Of a stretch of DNA of 41,238 nt, positions 1 through 8,202 are shown in pieces. The stretch lies in contig JABCTC010000031.1 of assembly GCA_018238545.1 (NCBI GenBank), forward strand, positions 1 to 41,238, given 5' to 3'. Source of the DNA: Candidatus Heimdallarchaeota archaeon. GTDB taxonomy: Archaea; Asgardarchaeota; Heimdallarchaeia; Heimdallarchaeales; Heimdallarchaeaceae. The position numbers were made by a program, and so were the translations under genes. Every line of letters starts with the position of its first letter. Positions within the stretch are counted from its first letter, which is position 1. The notes beneath the pieces are model-generated. The model worked only from the letters and a program-made list of their open reading frames with translations. It did not search any database and had not been told where the DNA came from.

Positions 1-106
1 AATAATAATACACTAAAGTAATTTTCTTCTTGAATTTGTTTTGAGTAATATCCTTAGAATCAACTTCTACTAATTCTCCAACTTCATTTAATTTTTCTTC
101 ATTCAT
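1..106 (-). CDS. Partial small membrane protein, third member of a tandem paralogue set (runs off the left edge)
   Basis: Reading the minus strand from an ATG at 106 gives about 35 codons that stay open to the window edge. The start MNEEKLNEVGELVEVD matches the N-terminal signature of the next two genes (E-R-V-G-[DG]-L-V-D-V-N). A basic stretch KFKKKITLVYYY then leads into what should be the first membrane segment, exactly as in the paralogue at 121-624. The start lies only about 14 bp past the stop of that gene, so the two are probably co-transcribed. The function is unknown, and the C-terminus lies outside the window. Confidence 0.7.
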   Translation of the reverse strand, partial: MNEEKLNEVGELVEVDSKDITQNKFKKKITLVYYY

Positions 107-120
107 TTGTATAGCCTATT

Positions 121-624
121 TCATTTTTTCATGATATTCCTAATTCCATTAGATTTATTCTTAGAAAATACACCATAAAGAGTGTTCATAGTCAGTGGAC
201 TTCCGTTAGTTACAAAGTTATGTATTGAAAAAAGACTTATCGCTGACAGGATAATATTAAGTACTATGGCCGGATAGATATAGATAGGGGATAACACTTT
301 GGGCTCGCTTTTCTTTAGTATCAACCTTTCTTTTCTACTTAATTGGTAGGATAAACCCAAATTTCCTCCATGAGTTAGTGCTAATATTATAGATCCATAG
401 AGGTATCTTTGAGGAAAAGCACTGTAGGGATAAAAAGACATAGAATTGCCAGCCAAACCAAATACAAGTCCAACAAGGCTAGAAAATAGGAAGAATACGA
501 ATTGTATCAAATAGAAATAAATAAGTGCGATTTTTTTACTGAAGCCTTTCTTCGTGAAATTATCGGGATTTACATCTACTAAATCCCCAACTCTTTCTAA
601 TTCGTCGTTGTTTATCTTTTTCAT
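121..624 (-). CDS. Small membrane protein of unknown function (paralogue 2)
   Basis: I do not recognise this 167-aa protein. It begins with a short cytoplasmic segment carrying ELERVGDLVDVNPDNF, shared with both neighbours. A basic patch (KKGFSKK) follows, then a hydrophobic helix at roughly residues 30-58 and further hydrophobic stretches at about 70-95 and 115-137. The order N-terminal acidic motif, basic stop, two or more helices is the same in the 806-1243 gene, so these are diverged tandem duplicates. A GAGGAG ribosome binding site lies immediately upstream of the ATG, and an AT-rich TATA-like stretch lies near 685-700. The C-terminal tail (KSNGIRNIMKK) is basic. A membrane location is clear, but no enzymatic motif is visible. 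Confidence 0.7.
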   Translation of the reverse strand: MKKINNDELERVGDLVDVNPDNFTKKGFSKKIALIYFYLIQFVFFLFSSLVGLVFGLAGNSMSFYPYSAFPQRYLYGSIILALTHGGNLGLSYQLSRKERLILKKSEPKVLSPIYIYPAIVLNIILSAISLFSIHNFVTNGSPLTMNTLYGVFSKNKSNGIRNIMKK

Positions 625-805
625 CTCCTCGGTATCATCTTGTTTTACTTAAGTCAACAATTATTTAAGATTCACTTATTTACTATGCAAAAGAATTTAA
701 AAATATATCTAGAACTTGTGAAACAAAGTATTTTTTTGCATTTGAAATATCACCTTTAGAATAGAATTTTAATCCTTGATTACAGTCTTATTTCTGTTTC
801 ATATT

Positions 806-1243
806 TTATTGATATTTTTTATAAACACCATACAATGGCGTTCCCGCAAATACCTCTGGCTGATAAAATAATCCACTGATAAAAGAATAGCCAATTAAGG
901 AAATTATCATAATTACAATTTGAACTGGTATCATTTCAATATACCGAAGTTTGCTTTTTTTCCTATAATAATAGGAAATTGTAGCATTAGCTCCAATGAG
1001 ACCAAGTAGAGTAAAAAATCCACCAAATGTCTGTCTAGGACCAATTCCATAGGGGTAGGCTGTTGGATCAGCGTGTTCCCATAAAACAAATAGATAACCA
1101 AGTAGTGAAGAAAATAAGAAGAAGAATACTTGAACCAAGTAAAAAACTAAACGACCTATGATTCTCTTTTGTTTCTTCTGTTTAAGATCTTCTAGATTCA
1201 CATCTACAAGACCCCCAACTCGTTTAATGTCTTCTGTATTCAT
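806..1243 (-). CDS. Small membrane protein of unknown function (paralogue 1)
   Basis: This 145-aa protein is homologous to the gene at 121-624 and to the partial gene at 1-106. It starts with EDIKRVGGLVDVNLEDL, then KQKKQKRIIGR, then a hydrophobic helix (about residues 30-55) with the same aromatic run seen in its neighbour (LVFYLVQVFFFLFSSLLG). A second segment lies near 70-92 and a third near 103-127. Both full-length proteins end their membrane part with a TPLYGVY or TLYGVF motif near the C-terminus. It is separated from the next paralogue by about 180 bp of AT-rich DNA, so it probably has its own promoter. Function unknown. Confidence 0.7.
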   Translation of the reverse strand: MNTEDIKRVGGLVDVNLEDLKQKKQKRIIGRLVFYLVQVFFFLFSSLLGYLFVLWEHADPTAYPYGIGPRQTFGGFFTLLGLIGANATISYYYRKKSKLRYIEMIPVQIVIMIISLIGYSFISGLFYQPEVFAGTPLYGVYKKYQ

Positions 1244-1388
1244 CTTATCACAAGATAGATTTGGATTTTTCTCATTACACCTATGAACTATTTATTAATA
1301 TGTAAATTAACTTAAAAAAGTTTCTAGAATTTGATTCTTGATCTGACGAGGATAGTACTGGTCATCATATGTTTATCTGATATTTTGA

Positions 1389-1766
1389 CTATTCTTTTCT
1401 TTGGGACAGTTGAATCCAGTTTCCTTCAATATCTTGAAAAGTTACAACTAATGCTTTACCTACATCGTTAATTTTATTTTTTCCAAAAAACATTATTCCT
1501 TTGCTCTCAAGTTTCTCAATTGAATCTTGAACATTTGCTACTTTGAAAGAAATCATTACCGGTTGTTTTTCAACTTCAGATGGATTCTCCCCCCCGAAAT
1601 CGATAGCGAATCTTGTTGGAGGTCTTTCTTCAGAGAACTTGAATTCTTGCCAACTGAAATCAGATGTTTGAAAACCTATTTCAATCTCTAAAACTTCTTT
1701 ATACCAATTTGACAGTTTTACTGGGTCTTTAGCATGGATAAAAACAACATCGATTCCTGTAATCAT
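1389..1766 (-). CDS. VOC-fold (glyoxalase/bleomycin-resistance type) protein, probably metal-free
   Basis: This 125-aa protein has the vicinal oxygen chelate layout: two beta-alpha-beta-beta-beta modules, with D14...WYKEVL (15-26) in the first and DVGKALVVTFQDIEGNWIQL (101-120) in the second. In classical members a His near the first strand and a Glu in the GN-x-IEL motif bind metal. Here the first position appears to be Val and the second is Gln119. The metal site is therefore probably absent, and the protein may bind a ligand rather than act as a glyoxalase. It reads toward the membrane-protein cluster and stands alone. The exact substrate cannot be told from the sequence. Confidence 0.85.
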   Translation of the reverse strand: MITGIDVVFIHAKDPVKLSNWYKEVLEIEIGFQTSDFSWQEFKFSEERPPTRFAIDFGGENPSEVEKQPVMISFKVANVQDSIEKLESKGIMFFGKNKINDVGKALVVTFQDIEGNWIQLSQRKE

Positions 1767-1951
1767 TCTACTATATATTTATCTCAATATTATTATAAAT
1801 TTAGTTGTTGAAAATTGTTATTTGCTGTTCAAACAGTTCTATATTATGAAATCAAGTCTGCAGCATACTTGGTTCTATCCTCTTTCACGTAGTAAATCTT
1901 TTAATTGTACCTAATTCATTCAAATATAACCAAATTATTAAGGTGTTAGAA

Positions 1952-3088
1952 TTGAAAGTTATAGTTCTGGGTGCAGGTTTAGTAGGAAACGTTATAGCAA
2001 GAGATTTTGCAGAGAATATCGACAATGATGTTTCACTTGTAGATGTAAATCAAGACACTTTGGATGGAATAACAGCTAATTACAATATTCATGGTATATG
2101 TGCTGATTTATCCAATCCAAACGTAATCAAAGAAATAATAGCAGAATACGATATTGTCATAGGAGCTCTCCCGGGATTTATGGGATTTCAAGCAGTAAAA
2201 GCTGTAATTGAAGCAGGTAAGAATATTGTAGATATTTCTTTCTTTGAAGAAGATCCTTTCGAGTTGGATGAGTTAGCTAAAGAGAAAGGTGTAACAGCTG
2301 TCATTGATGCAGGAGTTGCTCCAGGACTAAGCAATATTATTCTTGGACATGTAGACAGTGTTCTAGATGAAACACAAGATTTCTTGTGTTATGTTGGAGG
2401 ATTACCAATTATACGCGATTGGCCTTTCGAATACAAAGCACCTTTTAGTCCAATTGATGTGCTAGAGGAATATACCAGGTTAGCAAGATATGTAGAAAAC
2501 AGTGAGATAGTCGTAAAACAAGCTCTTTCTGAACCTGAATTATTAGAATTTGCAGGTGTTGGAACTCTTGAAACTTTTAACACCGATGGATTACGAACAC
2601 TGCTTAGAACCATGAACATACCGTTCATGAAAGAAAAAACTCTACGTTATCCAGGACATATAGAAAAAATGAAAATGCTAAGAGAGACAGGATTTTTTGA
2701 TAAAAAAACTATTAAGATAAATGGAAAAGAAATCAGACCTCTTGATCTTACTTCAAAGCTTTTGTTCGATAAATGGAAGATGGAAGAAGGAGATGAAGAC
2801 CTAACTGTAATGAAAGTCACTGTTGAGGGGATAAAGGAAGAGAAGAAACTCAGGTACTCATACTATATGCTTGATAAATACGATAAAGAGAAGAAAGTTA
2901 TCTCAATGGCTAGAACAACAGGTTATACCTGTACAGCTATAGTTAAACAAATTATAGAGGGCGTTTATGACAAGAAGGGCATCATCCCTCCAGAATATCT
3001 TGGAAAACATCTTGAAACATACACAGCTATAATTGAAGAGTTAGCAAAGCGAAATGTCATAATAAAAGAAGAAATCCAAGAGATATAA
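1952..3088 (+). CDS. Saccharopine dehydrogenase-family oxidoreductase, resembling lysine 6-dehydrogenase
   Basis: An N-terminal Rossmann fold with G-A-G-L-V-G (GAGLVGNVIA) binds NAD(P). The motifs LVDVNQDTLDGI, ALPGFMGFQAVKAVIEAGKN and DAGVAPGLSNIILG are typical of the saccharopine dehydrogenase/lysine 6-dehydrogenase group, which oxidises or forms lysine-derived secondary amines or imines. Length (about 378 aa) suits a stand-alone enzyme. I prefer a TTG start at 1952 (MKVIVLGAG), because AGGTG at 1941-1945 lies at good spacing and family members begin right at the first strand; a GTG at 1943 would add three residues. A Gfo/Idh/MocA enzyme follows 75 bp downstream in the same direction. Substrate is inferred from family only. 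Confidence 0.8.
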   Translation: MKVIVLGAGLVGNVIARDFAENIDNDVSLVDVNQDTLDGITANYNIHGICADLSNPNVIKEIIAEYDIVIGALPGFMGFQAVKAVIEAGKNIVDISFFEEDPFELDELAKEKGVTAVIDAGVAPGLSNIILGHVDSVLDETQDFLCYVGGLPIIRDWPFEYKAPFSPIDVLEEYTRLARYVENSEIVVKQALSEPELLEFAGVGTLETFNTDGLRTLLRTMNIPFMKEKTLRYPGHIEKMKMLRETGFFDKKTIKINGKEIRPLDLTSKLLFDKWKMEEGDEDLTVMKVTVEGIKEEKKLRYSYYMLDKYDKEKKVISMARTTGYTCTAIVKQIIEGVYDKKGIIPPEYLGKHLETYTAIIEELAKRNVIIKEEIQEI

Positions 3089-3163
3089 GCTGTTAACCTA
3101 TCCTCTTCTTCTAATTCGTAGAAAAAAGATATAAGCCTAATAGTATCTTTAAAACTGAAAAGA

Positions 3164-4534
3164 ATGTCAGAAATTTTAAAAGCTATTGTCATTGGAGCAG
3201 GTGATAGAGGAGCAGACATCTATGGAAATTATGCTTTAAGACATCCAAACGACATCAAGGTTATTGCAGTAGCGGAACCTATTGAAGAACGTAGGAAGGT
3301 TTTCATACAAAAACATGATATTAAGGAAGAAAATAGTTTTACTAGCTGGGAAGATATCCTAGCTAAGGAAAAACTTGCAGATATCGCTATTATTGCTACT
3401 CAAGACAAAATGCACTTTGAACCAGCTATTCTAGCCATGGAGAGAGGTTATGATGTCTTATTGGAGAAACCTATGGCAGTATCTATTAAACAATGCAAAA
3501 AATTAGTCAAAGTAGCTAAAAAAACAGGGAAGATACTTCAAATTGGTCATGTTCTGAGATACACTAAATTCTTTTCGAAAATCAAGAATATTATTGATTC
3601 TGGGAAAATTGGCAAAGTAGCTAATATCTCTTTAAGAGAGAATGTTTCGTCTTTTCATTATGCTCATTCTTTTGTTAGAGGTAATTGGCATAATCGTGAT
3701 AAAGCAAGCCCGATGATTCTAGCAAAATCATGTCATGACCTAGACATTCTTTATTGGTTTATAGGAAGCAAAGCAAAGAAAATAAGTTCATTTGGTTCTC
3801 AAGCATTTTTCGGAAGAAAAAATCAACCTGAAGGTGCGCCAGATAGGTGTCTAGAAGGTTGCCCTATTTCATCTTCTTGTTTGTATTTCGCTCCTAGAAT
3901 CTATATTGATATTGAACCTCTGTTACAAATTTCAAGTAAAGGTGGTAATGGTTATGATAGATTTTTCGCAAAAATTATTTTACGTTATCCTAATTTGAAA
4001 AAATATAAGGCTTTCAAAAAAGTAAGAGAGTATAGTGGTTGGCCAGTAAATGTAATTTCCAATGATCTTTCCTTTGAGGGTAAGATGAAGGCTTTAGAGG
4101 AAACAGATTATGGTAAATGTGTTTATGCCATAGACGATCATGATGTAGTTGATCATCAAGTAGTTAACATAGAATTTGAGAATAATGTTACAGCATCTTT
4201 CACAATGCATGGGTTCTCCCATGAAGAGGGACGAACTTTGAGGATTGACGGCACTAAAGGTACCCTCATTGGAGAATTTCTCATGTCTGGTGAAAAAATT
4301 AAACTAATTGATGCATATACTGGAAAAGAGGAAATAATACACGAAGCCAATATTCTCGCTGGTCATGGTGGAGGAGATGATAAACTAATGGCTGCTTTCA
4401 TTAAGAACGCTAGAGAAAAGAATCAAGAATCTTTATCAGAAGGAGATGAAGCACTAGAATCACATCTAATGGCATTCGCATCTGATATATCAAGAATTGA
4501 GAATAGGGTTGTAAAAATGAAAGAATTGCGATAG
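3164..4534 (+). CDS. Gfo/Idh/MocA family NAD(P)-dependent oxidoreductase
   Basis: The N-terminal Rossmann fold carries GAGDRGADIYGNYA, and the family motif LLEKPMAVS sits near residues 102-110, with the EKP lysine that acts in catalysis. A substrate-binding alpha/beta domain follows (GHVLRYTKFFSKIK; SCHDLDILYW with the usual His and Asp). At 456 aa it is longer than the typical 330-390. The extra length includes a Cys-bearing insert (CLEGCPISSSC, about residues 228-238) found in one long subfamily, possibly metal binding. These enzymes usually oxidise or reduce sugars, inositols or sugar-like groups; the actual substrate is unknown. The ATG follows an AT-rich TATA-like region at 3127-3155 with a short or absent leader. 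Confidence 0.88.
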   Translation: MSEILKAIVIGAGDRGADIYGNYALRHPNDIKVIAVAEPIEERRKVFIQKHDIKEENSFTSWEDILAKEKLADIAIIATQDKMHFEPAILAMERGYDVLLEKPMAVSIKQCKKLVKVAKKTGKILQIGHVLRYTKFFSKIKNIIDSGKIGKVANISLRENVSSFHYAHSFVRGNWHNRDKASPMILAKSCHDLDILYWFIGSKAKKISSFGSQAFFGRKNQPEGAPDRCLEGCPISSSCLYFAPRIYIDIEPLLQISSKGGNGYDRFFAKIILRYPNLKKYKAFKKVREYSGWPVNVISNDLSFEGKMKALEETDYGKCVYAIDDHDVVDHQVVNIEFENNVTASFTMHGFSHEEGRTLRIDGTKGTLIGEFLMSGEKIKLIDAYTGKEEIIHEANILAGHGGGDDKLMAAFIKNAREKNQESLSEGDEALESHLMAFASDISRIENRVVKMKELR

Positions 4535-4562
4535 ATAATTTGTTCAACATAAACTTATTAAC

Positions 4563-5183
4563 ATGAAAGTTGTAGCTAGAGTAATGATACAGAATCTTAT
4601 AATTACAACAACAGAAGGACTGCCATTATTTGCTCGTTCTTTAATGTGTCATATCGGGATGGATTGTATAGATTTAGCTAAAGATAACACCTTCACAGAT
4701 GAAACAGTTCTCAACTCTGCTCTGTTTAGTGCTAAATTAATATTCGATGAAGTACACCCTAATGACTTCCATGATTTTAAGATGGAAAAATCAATTGCAT
4801 TAACATTTCCGACATCTAAAATAACAGTAATTCTGAACATAGATCCTTCAGATGATGTCGACATATACAAAAATAGACTAAGACTTTTCGCAGATTTGTT
4901 TGTAAAACAATATGACCTCTATCTGCAAGATTTCAACGGGAATATTGACCCATTTACTTCTTTTCAAGATATAATAGCAGAAGAAGGATTACTCGAAGAA
5001 GGGGAAAAATTCAGGAAAAACTGCGTAGAATGTGAGTATGATAAAGCATGTGTTTACAGAATAGAGACAGGAGATATCAAAAGAACATTTAAGGAAAGAT
5101 TCGAATCTATAGTGCCTATAGGTTTCCTCAAAAAACTCATGCTTATTATGATCGGAATGTTTCAGCCTAGATATATGTTTTAA
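4563..5183 (+). CDS. Small longin/roadblock-like domain protein with C-terminal Cys motif
   Basis: The N-terminal half looks like the longin/roadblock-type domains abundant in Asgard archaea. A first strand pair (NLIITTTEGLPLFARS) is followed by a helix (ETVLNSALFSAKLIF), strands (SIALTFPTSKITVILNID) and a long helix (RLRLFADLFVKQYDLYLQDF). In eukaryotes such domains bind small GTPases or act in membrane traffic. The C-terminal part has C-V-E-C-x5-C (residues about 158-166), which could bind metal, and ends in a hydrophobic segment (FLKKLMLIMIGMF) that may touch membrane. A TATA-like stretch near 4550-4560 suggests that initiation at the second ATG (4584, MIQNLI) is possible. The fold assignment is by pattern only. 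Confidence 0.6.
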   Translation: MKVVARVMIQNLIITTTEGLPLFARSLMCHIGMDCIDLAKDNTFTDETVLNSALFSAKLIFDEVHPNDFHDFKMEKSIALTFPTSKITVILNIDPSDDVDIYKNRLRLFADLFVKQYDLYLQDFNGNIDPFTSFQDIIAEEGLLEEGEKFRKNCVECEYDKACVYRIETGDIKRTFKERFESIVPIGFLKKLMLIMIGMFQPRYMF

Positions 5184-5375
5184 AGGAAAAATAAGTAGTT
5201 TAATGCTTTTTTCAATTTTATATATGAAATCGTTTACATTGAATCTCTTGTACTGAAAATATTTTTGCGAAAGCCAAAATTGTGTATATAAAGGTTTCCT
5301 TGAAAAAATTTTTTGCCAAAAAATGTTTTGTTGCAAGCAATTTTATATTTTTGATAAATGCTGTATACTTTATGT

Positions 5376-6386
5376 ATGATAATGAATCATAAACACCTAA
5401 CAATCCCCTATCGAGAAGAAACTCATGGGGATTTCGCTCAAGAATGGTTACCCCACAAAAAGGTTTCTGGCTGGTGGTATTTAACTGGATATTTGCAGGA
5501 TTTAGAAAATCCTTCTCATCTCTACTCCTACCAGTATACTGTCATTAAACCACACATCTATGGGATGACTATGTATGTTTCAATGATTGGTTTTACCAAT
5601 TTTCAAACAAAAGAACATCTCTATCATCAAAGATTCGGATTTCGTGGAAGGAAAATATTTGTAAACAATGAACAGGTTGTTTTTCAGCCTTATAGTAAGC
5701 TTCAAAGAAAGGGTAATAATTTTCAACTTGATGTTACAACAGAGGAACTGACATTAAATCTTCAATTGAATTCAGGAAAGGGTGCTTTTTGGCATGGAGA
5801 TGATGGTGTTTTGGTGATGGGGTTGCCGGATGAACCTCGACAACGAACGGTTTACTATTCATATCCTAATATGCCGACCACTGGGGATGCAATTTTAAGA
5901 AAGAAAAATGGAGAAACGGTAAATCTAAAACTTGCAGGGAAATCCTGGTTTGATCGTCAATGGGGTCCATATGAAATAACCAATGCAGATACTTATTGGG
6001 AATGGTTCTCTTTGCGCTTTTTTGATGATGAAGAGATTATGCTTTTTGCTTTTCCACAGCACCCTTATCATGATGGGTCATACATTGATAAAGAAGGTGA
6101 AAGGTTTCCAGTCAGAAATTACTCTTATACACCTCATAATTTAATCGAGGTTGACGGGTACACTTTTTCTGAAGGCTGGGATTTAACTATTCCTGGAATT
6201 AAAGAGGAAAAATATAAGATAGTTCCTTTAATGAAAGGTCAAGTAAATCTTGCTTATTTTGAGTTAATGGCAGAAATTATAAACATGAAAGGTGAACGTG
6301 TGGGGTATTGTTTTGTTGAGCTTTTACCGGGTGTCCGAGGATCAAATAAGAAAATTTCACCCAAATATCTCTTGAAAAAAAGGTAA
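5376..6386 (+). CDS. AttH/CrtC-type lipocalin-like protein (carotenoid 1,2-hydratase-like superfamily)
   Basis: The protein shows the double lipocalin-like beta barrel of the AttH/CrtC superfamily: many aromatic beta strands, an early WWYLTGYL, a mid-protein G-D-A-I-L strand, and GKSWFDRQWGPYE (about residues 195-207) followed by WEWFSLRF. That S/AWFDRQWG region is the family hallmark. Members include carotenoid hydratases and proteins in secondary-metabolite clusters, so the role here is open. No signal peptide is evident. A TATA-like TTTTATATTT at 5341-5350 implies a transcript starting near 5370, which favours the ATG at 5376 or 5382 over the one at 5358. The gene stands alone, ends in a bacterial-style terminator and may have been acquired from bacteria. 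Confidence 0.75.
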   Translation: MIMNHKHLTIPYREETHGDFAQEWLPHKKVSGWWYLTGYLQDLENPSHLYSYQYTVIKPHIYGMTMYVSMIGFTNFQTKEHLYHQRFGFRGRKIFVNNEQVVFQPYSKLQRKGNNFQLDVTTEELTLNLQLNSGKGAFWHGDDGVLVMGLPDEPRQRTVYYSYPNMPTTGDAILRKKNGETVNLKLAGKSWFDRQWGPYEITNADTYWEWFSLRFFDDEEIMLFAFPQHPYHDGSYIDKEGERFPVRNYSYTPHNLIEVDGYTFSEGWDLTIPGIKEEKYKIVPLMKGQVNLAYFELMAEIINMKGERVGYCFVELLPGVRGSNKKISPKYLLKKR

Positions 6387-6411
6387 ATTAGCTTTTAGCT
6401 AATTTTTTTTT
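6385..6411 (+). terminator. Hairpin plus T-tract terminator of the lipocalin-like gene
   Basis: AAATTAGC (6385-6392) pairs perfectly with GCTAATTT (6398-6405) around a five-base loop and runs straight into a T tract ending at 6411. The hairpin begins at the stop codon. It has the form of a factor-independent terminator; archaeal RNA polymerase would respond mainly to the T tract. Confidence 0.8.
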
Positions 6412-6477
6412 AAACATATAATATTAATAAATACTTGAAAATCTAAGATATAAAAATCAAAAGAAAATAACTGATTT

Positions 6478-8196
6478 CTATTGTTTCGGAAACATGACAT
6501 TATATGTTACATACAAGAGTATAGCCGCGACAACTTCTGCTATTCCAAGGTAAATGAAACCATAAGCTGAAATGAATATAAAAACACCCATTAATACAAA
6601 TGTGAAAACAATTACAAGAACATGTTTCACGAATTTATTTTCATTTTTGATTTCTTCTAAAACGATTTTATGTTTCATTTTACCAAAAAGACGAGCTTTG
6701 AAAAACAAACTAGCAAGACCTATTATTGGTATAACAGGTAAGAATGCTAAAGCAAAAGAAATCATAATTATAAATTGTGAGGTCCCAATTTTCGTTAACA
6801 TAGCTACAATTAATGCAAGTGGGATAGTCACTAAAAAGTGGGGTAATTTAGATTTCACTTGGTCTCTAACTGAAATCGGTAGAGAAGCTGTTATTGTAGA
6901 ACCACCAGATTCGATGTTTGTAAGACCTATTACAAGCATGACAGAAACCATGGAAACATAGAACAGAGCCATAATCATTACAAATGTCAAACCTGCAGAT
7001 CCAATAAGCTGTTGCGCTTCCATGGGAATAAAAAGCATATAGAGAGGTATCATAAAAGGCATGATAAGTATCATGACTGAGCTCATCTCTCTGGTAATTA
7101 TTGCAAAATCTCTTTTAAGAAAAGCGATAGTTGGTCCATTTGTTTTGATCTTGATATCCTCAACAAAAACTTCCTTCTTCTCTTTGCTGTATTTTTTGAG
7201 TTCTGTAGAAGTTATTTTTCTTAAGGTCGAAAGAGCTTTTCTGTAAACAAGATAGGTGAGAAATACAAAGAGAATTATGCCTAGAATCGAACTTCCCAAT
7301 AATACTCCTGAAACATTTGAGACATCCATTGCCATAATTGTTAGCAAGTATCCTCCTGCAAATGGAAATGGTAAAATGCTTAGAACGATGTTTACTATAT
7401 TAGTTGTACCAGCAGACCAACTCTGCAAAACATAAAGTTCTGGAATTTTAGCAATAGCTATTTGTATAAGATACATTGCCCCCATTGAGACTGTCATATA
7501 AAGAACCATACTCAAAACACGAATAATATTTGTTTTTCGGCTATTAACTTCTTGATCTCCCATAATTATAGCCATTTTCCTGCTAATAATTACCAAAAGG
7601 CTCAGATTAAAAACGAGGTTAATTATGGATAAAAATATACTTGTAATGATTAGCAGTACTAAGCTAAGAACACTAATTTCAGAACCTAATACCAACACAA
7701 TACTCGTCACAATACCCGCAGGAAGAACTAAGGACATGGATATCAATTGGACATTTATACTTCTAAGGAAAGTGAAAAATCCAATCCTCTCAATATCTTT
7801 TTTACCTAAGGGTAAAGTATGAATCCATTTGTATGGACCTCCAGACATTAAACCCCAAGTGAACATAAATGAAAAAATCAAAAGAACAGCTGGTTGCATT
7901 ACAAGAAATCCACTTATTGAAAGACCTCCTACAAAAGTTACCCAACTAGAATCTATTCCACTACCTAAAGTCGAATGAATTGTTATTAAGGAGAATATTG
8001 GAATTGTAACTAAACCGGCGATGTATATCGCAGACATGACTTTTAAGATGATATCTGGAGATCTTTGCATTTTATCTTTGTCAATTTTTTCCAAAAAACG
8101 TGCTTGGTCACTTCCTGCCGATTGTAGTTGACCTTGAAGAATACCTTCGCGATAAACTCTCTTGGATATACGATAAAGATCTTTGTTATTCAACAT
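6478..8196 (-). CDS. ABC-2 type transporter permease
   Basis: About 572 aa with roughly a dozen hydrophobic segments arranged in two similar halves (residues about 55-330 and 370-570) separated by a charged cytoplasmic linker (STELKKYSKEKKEVFVED). No ATPase motif is present. It lies directly downstream of an ABC ATPase gene: the ATG at 8196 is 6 bp past that gene's stop, so the two form a transporter. I take the ATG at 8196 over an in-frame TTG at 8202. The pair resembles ABC exporters of unknown cargo, possibly lipids, peptides or drugs. Nothing nearby fixes the substrate. Confidence 0.85.
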   Translation of the reverse strand: MLNNKDLYRISKRVYREGILQGQLQSAGSDQARFLEKIDKDKMQRSPDIILKVMSAIYIAGLVTIPIFSLITIHSTLGSGIDSSWVTFVGGLSISGFLVMQPAVLLIFSFMFTWGLMSGGPYKWIHTLPLGKKDIERIGFFTFLRSINVQLISMSLVLPAGIVTSIVLVLGSEISVLSLVLLIITSIFLSIINLVFNLSLLVIISRKMAIIMGDQEVNSRKTNIIRVLSMVLYMTVSMGAMYLIQIAIAKIPELYVLQSWSAGTTNIVNIVLSILPFPFAGGYLLTIMAMDVSNVSGVLLGSSILGIILFVFLTYLVYRKALSTLRKITSTELKKYSKEKKEVFVEDIKIKTNGPTIAFLKRDFAIITREMSSVMILIMPFMIPLYMLFIPMEAQQLIGSAGLTFVMIMALFYVSMVSVMLVIGLTNIESGGSTITASLPISVRDQVKSKLPHFLVTIPLALIVAMLTKIGTSQFIIMISFALAFLPVIPIIGLASLFFKARLFGKMKHKIVLEEIKNENKFVKHVLVIVFTFVLMGVFIFISAYGFIYLGIAEVVAAILLYVTYNVMFPKQ

Positions 8197-8202
8197 AGTC
8201 AA

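Noticed and set aside
2389..2628. Minus-strand ORF inside the saccharopine dehydrogenase-like gene
   Set aside because: It is antisense to a well-supported coding sequence and shows no recognisable domain.
5218..5403. Minus-strand ORFs in the gap before the lipocalin-like gene
   Set aside because: They overlap real genes or promoter DNA, are rich in Phe/Lys/Ile from AT bias and have no family signal.
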